Shown here: positions 1 through 7,938 of the stretch, one piece after another
Layout: every line of letters begins with the position of its first letter
Numbering within the stretch: position 1 is the stretch's first letter
Assembly: GCA_951812925.1 (NCBI GenBank)
Contig: OX638369.1
Span: forward strand, 1,860,001 to 1,924,000
From: Calliopum simillimum
Taxonomy: Eukaryota; Arthropoda; Insecta; Diptera; Lauxaniidae
Reading direction: 5' to 3'
DNA: 64,000 bases
Position numbers and translations under genes: made by a program
Notes under the pieces: generated by a model
What the model was told of the DNA's origin: nothing
Database searches by the model: none
Seen by the model: the letters and a program-made list of their open reading frames with translations, nothing else

Positions 1-1824
1 ATTGAACTAAGCCACAGGCAGCACTACTAAATCTGAACTGATGTTGAAGTTTTTTGGTCAACACGCTGTGGTTTACGCGGTCAAAGGCCTTGGAAAAGTC
101 TAAAAATACTATGACTCCAATCATATCCATGTCGAAGCCAGCACGTATGTCCTCACTAACCCTCAGCAGCGCAGTGGTGCAATTCCGTTTTGCCCGGAAG
201 CCTGATTGAAATTTGTTAATGAGATTATGTTCGGATGAAAAAATTTTTATCTGTGTCGCTATAATAATTTCAAAAACTTTGCTGAGGAAAGGTAATAATG
301 CTATCGGACGATATTCAGGTATATTTCTAACTGTTGATTTCAACAGTGGTAATATTTTGGCAGTTTTCCAACTATTTGGAAAAATAGACGTGGTTATAAT
401 AGTGTTGAATAAATAAGTAATATGCTTTACAATTACCGGTAGTAAGATTTTGATGAAATTAGGATTAATCCCATCCGAGCCCACAGCTTTGGATTTAATT
501 TTCATAAGAGCTAAACCTACACTAATTTCATCAACACCACTAAACGAAAAAATATCAGAGCTATCATTGGCTGTATAGATATCATTAGGCTCTTCGCTAA
601 AGCTAGCATTTGGCAATTGAATGAAATCCCTATTAAGTTTGTTAAGGTCAGTATTCTCAGGTATGTTCACTTTTGCAGGTTTTATTCCTATCTGTCTAAC
701 TTTTTGCCAGAAGGCAGAGCTGGAGTCACTTGAGCGAAAAGTTCTCTCATAGAAGGACTTTTTGTTTTTGCGCATAAGAGTGGTTACTTTATTGCGTATC
801 CTTTTGAAATCATTAAAAATTGAGGAACATTTATACCGTCTCCATTGCGCATAAAGTCTGTCTCGTAAATTCATTGCTTCTCGCTTGTAAGCCAAGGAAT
901 ACTGCAATTATTGACACGTTTGGTTCTGAGTGGTACATATTCGTTATGAAAGTACTCTATTGATTTATTGAAATATTCGGTTTGCAAGTTTATATCATTT
1001 GTCGAATAGATTGGAGACCAATCATGGTTAACACAACAAGCAAAAAGAGATCTTAGGTCGATGCTTGTGTAATCGTGCCACTGAAGAACATTGCTATCAG
1101 AAAGCGCAGGCATTACATCAAGTTTAAAGAATAATAAATCATGGTGCGAGAATGCTGGAGCTAAGAGCTGTTCATATCTTGAAATAAGACTAAGATCGGA
1201 TAAGAGGAAGACGTCTAAAAGTGATGGTGTTTTGTTAGGGCAAAAATGAGTCGGTAGGTAGTAGTTTGCAAACTTTAAACTAAAAGATTCAACCTCATCG
1301 ATAAAACCTTTGTTGTGGTGATCGAGTATATTTATTTTGAGGTCTCCACAGATAAAAATATTAGTATATAAGGGAACTAACTCTTCAAGAAGATCTCTAA
1401 CATATATATGACACGCAACATTAGGTGGCATATATATACAACCTAACAAAAATTTAACATTATTCTGCGTAACCTCAATAAACAGGTACTCTATAAGGTC
1501 ATCAGCAGTGGATTTTTTAACAACATAGAACTTATAATTATTTTTAATATATATACAAACTCCACCTCCAACTTTCGTTTGTCTATCCGACCGCTCTAAG
1601 TTATAGTTTCTTAAGTTAAACAGGTTACTATACATTTCCGGCTTAAACCAAGTCTCGGAAAGACATATAAAATCAATTGAACTGTCGTTAAAAATATCAC
1701 GAAGATTATCTATTTTATTTTTGGCACTTTGAGCGTTCAAATGGCAAATATTGATTCCACTACGTTCATTACATAAAATATCGAGAACGGTTTTTGTATT
1801 ATCCATGGTATATCTCCCTGTCAT
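1..1824 (-). pseudogene. LINE ORF2: endonuclease plus reverse transcriptase (frameshifted, partial)
   Basis: The ATG at 1824 opens a 317-residue frame with endonuclease/exonuclease/phosphatase-fold signatures: an N-terminal ICHLNAQSAKNK, then ICLSETWF, GGGVCIYIK, the central ICGDLKIN and a late FSHHDLLFF (the usual S-D/H-H block). The frame stops at 871 because of a one-base slip near 885. In the next frame the protein continues without a stop to position 1, including YKREAMNLRDRLYAQW, SDGINPNFIK, PNSWKTAKILPL, EYRPIALLPFLSKVFE, FQSGFRAKRNCTTALL and FLDFSKAFDRVNH. These are the fingers and motif A of a LINE RT. The catalytic YADD lies outside the window. The product would nick genomic DNA and prime reverse transcription there; this copy is inactive as read. 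Confidence 0.9.
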
Positions 1825-2073
1825 CAGAAAATTTTAATTAATTTAGATAAAATGTTTTTATAAAACATGCAAATCCGTGCAAACATACAGCCACATACAA
1901 GAACAATTTAAAGTATATTATTTTGGCATAAAGAAATAGAGTGAAATAAAACATAGCAAAAGAGAAAATTGAAGACTTATAGAAATAGCTAAGAGCATCA
2001 TAGAGATATAAGCAAGATAAAATATAAAAGTGAAAAAATGCATAATAGTAAAACTTCAGTAAGAATAAGTATA

Positions 2074-2764
2074 CACAGTAAAAATTTTAGTTTAATTTTA
2101 AAACCAAAAAAAGTTTTAATTTTAAACTATTTTGGAATAAATAAAGAGAGGGAGAAAAATGAAAAAAAAAAAAAATTTCAATTTAATTATTGAAAAAAAA
2201 AAAAAAAACAAGACTTCCATACTGAGATTCGAACCCAGGGTACAACATCTTGTGTACATAAATTACGAAGTCTTTAGCTCACTCGGCTATCAAACGTATT
2301 TACGTAGTTGTGTGAAATTTGTATTTAAACATTTGAAAAAAGCAAATTTTTTTTGTTATTTTGTTCTCGTTCTTTTTTTTATGCTCTTTTGATAAATAAA
2401 GTTTTTCAAATTTTGAAACTAAAAAGTCTCTCCAAGCTAAATTAAAACTTTGATGGCATTAGTTTCAAACCAAAAGTATTAAAATTGGCGCAGAGAATAT
2501 TTTAATACTTTTCTTGGACTTATTTTAAAACTAAAAATGATTAGTTTTTTGAATTTAAAGTTATTTTAGGATTGTTTTTAAGCCACTTTGGTATTAAAAA
2601 ATTGAAAAAACTAAATGGTTTAAAAGTAAATATTTTTTGTGATAAAATTAAAACCTACCGGAATAAATTTCAATCTTTTTTGGAATAAATTTTGAATTTA
2701 ATACCAAAGCAGTTTAAAATCAATACCGAATGGAATCAAAAGTAAACTATCACTTTTTACTGTG
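2074..2764. mobile_element. TIR element with CACAGTAAAAA termini and an internal tRNA-like segment
   Basis: The element begins CACAGTAAAAA and ends TTTTTACTGTG, with TA on both sides (2072-2073 and 2765-2766), as expected for a TA target duplication. It lies between ORF1 and ORF2 of the LINE. No transposase is encoded. Inside are poly-A/T tracts and a tRNA-like stretch (2219-2302). A sequence resembling its inner part recurs near 51900-52020 (TTTTGGAATAAA motifs). Confidence 0.65.
2219..2302 (-). repeat. tRNA-like sequence (Pol III box A and box B)
   Basis: On the minus strand, TAGCCGAGTGAGCTAAAGA resembles box A and GGGTTCGAATC matches box B, with the spacing of a long-variable-arm (Leu/Ser type) tRNA. 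Acceptor-stem pairing is poor, so it is not called a tRNA gene. A-rich tracts flank it, as in a SINE head. Confidence 0.5.
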
Positions 2765-2771
2765 TAGTTGT

Positions 2772-3768
2772 TCAAATGATGTTATTGTTGTTGTTAATTT
2801 TATGGGTCTCTTCATCTTCGGTGGTTGTTTCTTCCTCAGTGCTAATTATTTCTTCAGTGATTGTTTTTTCTTTGGCGTTTGTGATTTCTTCGGCGTTTGT
2901 TTTTCCTTCGGTGTTTGTTTTTTCTTCGGTGTTTATTTCTTTCTCAGGTCTTACATTGAATTTTTCTAGTTCTTCTTCATTATTTAATCTTATCATCGGT
3001 CCATTTCTTCGCTGCGTAACAAAAACAGAGCCAGATCTGGTCGTGACGGAGAACAATTTTTTCTGATTTTTCAAACGGGTGGCTCTTTTAAGCAGGAGCC
3101 GATTAAAGTTGGTTAGGCTTTCATTGAGATATATATTCTCACTACTGTCCAGTCCAATATCGTTCAAACATAGTTGCTTACGTTTACTACGGCGATATAC
3201 AGCAGCTGCTTTAAAAACTGAACTCCTCTCTAGTGAAGTAGAAAATTTTAAGATTACAGGTGCATCATCCGCTGTCACTTCATTACGAGGGCGAAAAATA
3301 TTGTTTAAGGCGGGTGGATTGATTTTAATAGTTTGGCATAGTTGTAGAAATATCTTATTCAAGTCCTCATATTGAACATACGGTATGCCAAAAATTACGG
3401 CATCAGTTGAAATCGCTGCACGTTCAAGCAAATCACACCTCTTTTTTGTCCATTTTGATAGCGGAATGGCTGTCACATATATTTGCGGTTGTTTTTTCGG
3501 CTATGTTAACTCGAAGGTGCAGGTCACTTACCACTTCATCAAAAGAATCGAGTTTACGAAATTTTTCTTCGATTGCCTCAATTTTACCAGTTAGGTCAAT
3601 GCTTAAGTTTTTAATTTCATTTTTAACTTTAAGAAGGATTTTATTCGTTTGCTTGGTAAAAATTTCGTTGAGTTCCAAAGCAGTAAGTGATGTAGTAGTT
3701 CCAGCCTTGGTTTTTGCTGCATTTCTGGTGTTACCGGCAAATACATTTTCACTCTGCTGTTCAGTCAT
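2772..3768 (-). pseudogene. LINE ORF1 nucleic-acid-binding protein (frameshifted)
   Basis: The first reading segment (3768-3433) starts MTEQQSENVF and has a heptad-rich middle (LELNEIFTKQTNKILLKV) consistent with a coiled coil. A second frame (about 3476-2772) carries an RRM-like stretch: TDAVIFGIPYVQYEDLNKIF, then LQLCQTIKINPPALNNIFRP. LINE ORF1 proteins commonly have this pattern. The two frames overlap near 3433-3476, so one frameshift separates them. The C-terminus is a degenerate acidic repeat of about six TEEKTNTE-like units, encoded by imperfect 24-base repeats at about 2800-2960. ORF1 proteins coat the LINE RNA. The stop at 2772 is only 8 bases from the TIR element that follows. Confidence 0.75.
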
Positions 3769-3810
3769 TTTATTTATTTAAACTAAAAATAATCTTTACT
3801 AACTTTTTAA

Positions 3811-3960
3811 TAACTTTGTTTTGGCGGGAGGACACTGCATTTATTTTTAATTTCTTTTTGGTTCTTTCTTTAGTTAATAAATATAATCTTATATTTTCTT
3901 ATTCTTTTAAGTAACTTTCTTTTGGCGGGAAAACACTGTGTCAACTGTGTATTTCTTCTG
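3811..3960 (-). repeat. Tandem units in the LINE 5' UTR
   Basis: Two copies of a unit containing TTTGGCGGGA and a following ACACTG begin near 3811 and 3912 (period about 101 bases), just upstream of ORF1. Tandem 5' UTR monomers act as promoters in several LINE families. A promoter role here is inference. Confidence 0.5.
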
Positions 3961-4033
3961 ATTTTTTCTTTGGTTAAAAGTTTTATTTATTTCATGAAAT
4001 TATTAAATTAAGACTTCAGAAATTAAGCTTTAT

Positions 4034-4793
4034 TTACGGGGAATATTTTTGTAAAAAATTTTAGCCCTATTTAACCCCCACATGTGGGTCATTTTTGCCC
4101 TTTTCTTAAAAAGGTACAAAAATGACACCTAGAACAGGGGAATATTGAGTCAGAATGTACTACAGAAATATTCGCTATAAAATTTCACTTCTAGTTTCAA
4201 AACACGTAAAGGTCGAAATTTGAGCCCGAAACCAAAAAAAAATCGTTAAAATCAATTAGGACTTTTCACATTGCATATTAACTACAACCCTGACGCGCTT
4301 ACCTTAAGTTTTAAGAATTTTTCGTCTTTGGTAACTCTAAATGAAATTTTTTATAGGATATTTTTGCAAATTTAACCCATTATGGCTCAGTTTTAGAAAA
4401 AGGGGTCAAAAAGACCCATAAAAACAGGATTTAATAGGTAAATGCTTTCTAGGAAAATGATCCTTGTGTTATTTCGTTATGATCTTGTGAGAACGATTTT
4501 TGTCCAAAATGTAGTTTTAGAGTTTTACAGTGGGGTGAAGTTTGGAAAATATTTATTGTTAGAACTGCTTACTGATTTTAAAGGATTTTTTTTGCTTTCG
4601 GGATAAAATTTTGCTTTTTTGGTGTTCAGCAACTAGTAGTGAAATTCTATAGCAAATATTTCTGTAGTACATACTGACTCAATATTTCCCTGTTTAAAGT
4701 GTCATTTTTGTAACTTTTTAAGAAAAGGGCAAAAATTACCCACATGTGGGGGTTAAATAGGGCTAAAATTTTATACAAAAATATTCCCCGTAA
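4034..4793. repeat. Foldback (long inverted repeat)
   Basis: The left arm (about 4034-4198) and right arm (about 4630-4793) are inverted copies. Matching landmarks are ACGGGGAATATTTTTGTA against its complement at 4778-4792, CCCCCACATGTGGGT against ACCCACATGTGGGGG, and the CTACAGAAATATT / AATATTTCTGTAG pair. No coding capacity is seen. Confidence 0.7.
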
Positions 4794-5019
4794 TATCCTG
4801 CATAAGTTTACTGAACACATAATACACCTCAAATGCAAGGATCATATAGTTAAATTCATCGATTTAACACAAGAATGCAGTATTTTTGGATTTTTCATGT
4901 ACAGTGGATAAAAAAACTTCAAAAATCGATTAAAAAAAAATGTGACGTGCTGGGGAAAAACCACGAGACACGATTATTTTTTTTTTTTAACGTCTACTTT
5001 AAGAATTTTTTGGATTTTC

Positions 5020-5050
<31 letters not shown>
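4794..5050 (+). repeat. Interspersed repeat shared with a SART1 intron
   Basis: This stretch reads almost the same as 24565-24790: TATCCTGCATAAGTTTACTG, GATCATATAGTTAAATTCATC and TTTTCATGTACAGTGGAT occur in the same order and spacing. In the SART1 intron it also adjoins a CATGTGGGTCATTTTGAC foldback, so both sites hold the same repeat family. Positions 5020-5285 are then mostly poly-T and poly-A. Confidence 0.7.
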
Positions 5051-5051
<1 letters not shown>

Positions 5052-5285
5052 GTGTTGAACAGTTTTTTTATCTTTTTACTAATTTTCTCCTACACATTAG
5101 TGCTTTTTTTTATTTAATATATCTTTGCCAAAACATTTAAATTTTTTCTTTTTAAAATTGTATTTTCTGCAAGAAAGATCGTTCATGACTTAAAAAAAAT
5201 TAACAAAACTCGTAATGAGCAACAATTCCTTAATGCAATTACCTTAAATTAAAAAAAAAAAAAAAAAAAATTAACTTATTTTTAG

Positions 5286-5351
5286 GCGGACAATATTTTC
5301 AGTCAATTTCTGGAAGAGTTGCGAAACTCTCAATTAAAAGATGCTGTCTAA
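5286..5351 (+). CDS. Possible terminal exon of an unidentified plus-strand gene
   Basis: A pyrimidine-rich acceptor ending TTATTTTTAG is followed by 21 open codons reading ADNIFSQFLEELRNSQLKDAV and TAA at 5349. AATAAA (5351-5356) overlaps the stop. The amphipathic helical reading, clean acceptor and polyA signal together look like a real last exon converging on Tim21. No upstream exon was found: a foldback and a LINE lie to the left, so the gene would need a long repeat-filled intron or extend beyond the window. I do not recognise the protein. Confidence 0.42.
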   Translation, partial: ADNIFSQFLEELRNSQLKDAV

Positions 5352-5377
5352 ATAAAACGTAATCAAAGTATTTCCGG

Positions 5378-5385
5378 TTTATTCA
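5378..5385 (-). terminator. Tim21 polyA signal overlapping its stop codon
   Basis: On the minus strand the stop TGA (5385-5383) shares its last base with AATAAA (5383-5378). The opposing exon's AATAAA at 5351-5356 is only about 20 bases away, so mature 3' ends of the two convergent transcripts would overlap. Confidence 0.55.
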
Positions 5386-6201
5386 TTTTTGCTTAAAAGA
5401 TGAGAAATCTAAGCTTATGTTGCTTGATGAATCCTGTTCAGCAGCTAATGTATCGAACGCGCGATTATCATCAAGAATAATTGTGGTTCTGGGGTAATGA
5501 TCTAATTGCACGAATAAATAACGATATTCTAAATTTCCAGATGATGTCTGAAAAAGGAAGGAACTGATAAACAAAAGCAATTCCGTCAACTGATTCAAAT
5601 TATACTTTTCTGGCTTCCAAGTGTACTGTTGCTTTATTTCGGATTCCTTGCACATAGAACTGCATGCGCATGTGTGGAACACCATTGCGGTCATACATCT
5701 GGTGAGCTACATGTTGCCGTCTGCCACGTCGCGACTCTTCTCCAAAACCTTTTATCGGAGCTCCAATGGAGTCCTGGACTCGTGGATCCTGTAAATTTTA
5801 ATAAAAAATCAATTCAACATTCAGAACATGAGTACTGCAAGTAATACCTCTTTGACTCGATCTAGCGCATCTGAATAGACGTTATTTGGACTAAAAGTCG
5901 AAAACAACTCCCGAAAAATGGCATAAAACATAATCCCCGTCACTCCGATTCCGGCCAAAATAATAGCGGTATAGCTCAAAGTTTTTGTGTTTTCCTTAAT
6001 TTTTTCGCCCAGCGGCCGAACATCGGTCGAAACATCGGAGCGCCACGAGTTGTTTGATTGTTGAACGGCATTATCACCTCTACGACTTCCATCCGATTGT
6101 TGCTGTTGTTGGAGTTTCCGGCAACGACTAAAGTTCATAACTGGTGTTATATAACTCTTTTTGTTGAGCGCTAAATGACGTAGAAGTATTAATTGTGACA
6201 T
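5383..6201 (-). CDS. Tim21: Mitochondrial import inner membrane translocase subunit Tim21
   Basis: Tim21 is an inner-membrane subunit of the TIM23 presequence translocase. Its intermembrane-space domain contacts TOM and hands precursors to TIM23; it also links to respiratory chain assembly. Three exons join in phase: 6201-5848, 5788-5606 and 5547-5383, giving 233 aa, close to the usual length. Residues 1-60 are a basic, Ser/Gln-rich mitochondrial presequence-like region with a Gln run. VRPLGEKIKENTKTLS precedes a single membrane segment at about residues 77-96, followed by SPNNVYSDALDRVKE. Exon 2 carries the conserved GAPIKGFGEESRRGRR and exon 3 EYRYLFVQLDHYPRTTIILD. Donors are GAG|GTATTA and AAA|GTATAA; acceptors end TTTACAG and TTTTTCAG. 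A Harbinger element starts about 230 bp upstream of the ATG. Confidence 0.95.
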
Positions 6202-6620
6202 TTTTGGACAGAAAATTAAGGACTAAATTGCGTTTATTTTATTTAACTCGAGAAACCAAAACAAGCAAAATATAAAAAAGCCGAAAATGTTTTATGAACA
6301 GCTGTTTTTACCCGGGTTTTATGAATGCTGTCAAAAATTGACCCGTGCGCCGTGATGCCAGATGTAAGCAAATCGCCCCATTAAAATAAATTAATTTTGT
6401 AAAGGGTGGGCCATATAAGTTGAAAATAAATAGAGTTATTCACGATCTGGAGTAACGAGCTGAGTAACAGGGTAAAAGTGCACTCGGTTACTCTAAATTG
6501 TGAGCATACTGAATCATATTGATGTGTAAAAACAATTATGCTCTTTGTCAAAATCAACTGATTTTGATCAACTTTTTTACGTTTTTCATTTGAAAAATAT
6601 TGTACATAAGCAAAATTACA

Positions 6621-7880
6621 ATGCCGAAAACGAGCGAAAAAACTAAAATTGTTGACTTTTTGATACAAAATGCTGTAAATGCAATTAAGTGGATTGATGG
6701 TAACGTACAAAATCTGTGGTATGGGAAAATCATAAAAAAATTTTCTTTCAGATGAAGACAGTGATGAGGAAGAAGTTGATAATATTTTAAGAGAGCTTAG
6801 GAGAAATATCTTGGTGGTTTATTCTAATCGTCGAGGAATTAATCACATCGTACCAAAAAGTTGTGATTGGCGCAATAATATTTTAACCCAATTAGATGAC
6901 AGTCGCTTTACCCAAATGATGCGTGTAAACAGAAACCAATTCAATCATTTAGTATCACTGATATCTAAAGACTTAACATTTCAAAAACCACACGCATGTA
7001 AACAGTTCTCTGTTGAACTGCAGTTAGCCATAGTTCTATATCGTTTGGGTTCTTCAGGAGAAAGTGCTTCAATAAGAAAGACAGCAGCTATTTTTGGAGT
7101 TGGCGATGGCGAAACTTTAATGAAAATTACAAAGCGTATTTTTGGCGTTTTTTTGAAATTGTTGCCAAAATACATTTTTTGGCCAAGTTCCTCAGAACGA
7201 GCACAAATAATAAATGATACGTACAATGAATTACCACTTTGCATTGGTTATATTGACGGCACCGAAATAAAAATTGCGGAAACACCATTAATAAATCATG
7301 AAACGTATTTTTCAAGAAATCATATTTACTCAATTAAGCTCCAGGTTGTTTGTGATTACAAATTAAGGATAAGAGACGTTGTTGTTGGTTACCCTGGATC
7401 GACTCACGATGCAAAAATATTTTCCAACTCGTCACTTTTATTACAAAAAGATCGTTTTTTTTAAATCAATCTTGGATTGCTGGGGACTCTGCGTATCCTT
7501 TATCTGATGTCTTCATTACACCTTACAGAAGCAACTCACAGCAACTTACCAGCGCAAAACGAATTGAATTTAATAAACGCCACAGTCAATATCGTGTACG
7601 CGTGGAACACTGCTTTGGGATATTGAAGGAGAAATTTTGTAGTTTGAAAGAATTAAGGATACGCATTAAAAATTATGACAGTCACAAACTCTGCTCTGAA
7701 TGGATAATTGTATGCTGTATTCTTCACAATATATTGCTTATTGAAAACGAAACTGAAAACTTTCAGGAAATACCAATTTCAACAGACGAATATACGGATG
7801 CTGATATTTTGGTCTCTAACGACGACGCCAATTCGTTTGAAAGTAAGAGACAATCAATTTACAACCTCATGTTTAACTAA
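6621..7880 (+). pseudogene. Harbinger (HARBI1-like) DDE transposase, one frameshift
   Basis: Exon 1 (6621-6699) begins MPKTSEKTKIVDFLIQNAV; a GTAACG donor and TTTCTTTCAG acceptor join it in phase to exon 2 (from 6752). Exon 2 has the N-terminal helical region, RKTAAIFGVGDGETLMKI (helix-turn-helix-like), then the DDE_Tnp_4 core: D in GYIDGTEIKIAE (codon at 7255), D in YPGSTHDAKIF (7408) and E in RVEHCFGILKEKF (7605). The frame breaks at 7464 in a run of eight T; the downstream frame continues NQSWIAGDSAYPLSD through to the stop at 7880. The whole protein would be about 402 aa, the normal length. A one-base loss in a homopolymer may be a true lesion or a sequencing error. The enzyme cuts and joins element ends with its SANT partner. 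Confidence 0.9.
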
Positions 7881-7938
7881 GTTTATTTATAAAAAACTAA
7901 TGAATGAAAAATTAATAAATAATATTATTAAAAAACAA

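Larger units (their letters stand above)
1..3960 (-). mobile_element. Non-LTR retrotransposon (LINE), CR1/Jockey-like, cut by window edge
   Basis: Read on the minus strand, a 5' UTR with two tandem units is followed by ORF1 (coiled-coil and RRM-like), then ORF2 with an apurinic-type endonuclease and the first part of a reverse transcriptase. The RT core motif FLDFSKAFDRVNH is readable near positions 40-100, so the rest of RT lies left of the window. The copy is decayed: ORF1 and ORF2 each need one frameshift, and a TIR element sits in the ORF1-ORF2 spacer. The 5' boundary near 3960 is approximate. The clade assignment rests on ORF layout and RT wording and was not tested. Confidence 0.88.

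Noticed and set aside
2730..3781. Plus-strand frames opposite LINE ORF1
   Set aside because: They mirror the ORF1 coding strand and its acidic repeat; the minus-strand reading has the recognisable protein.
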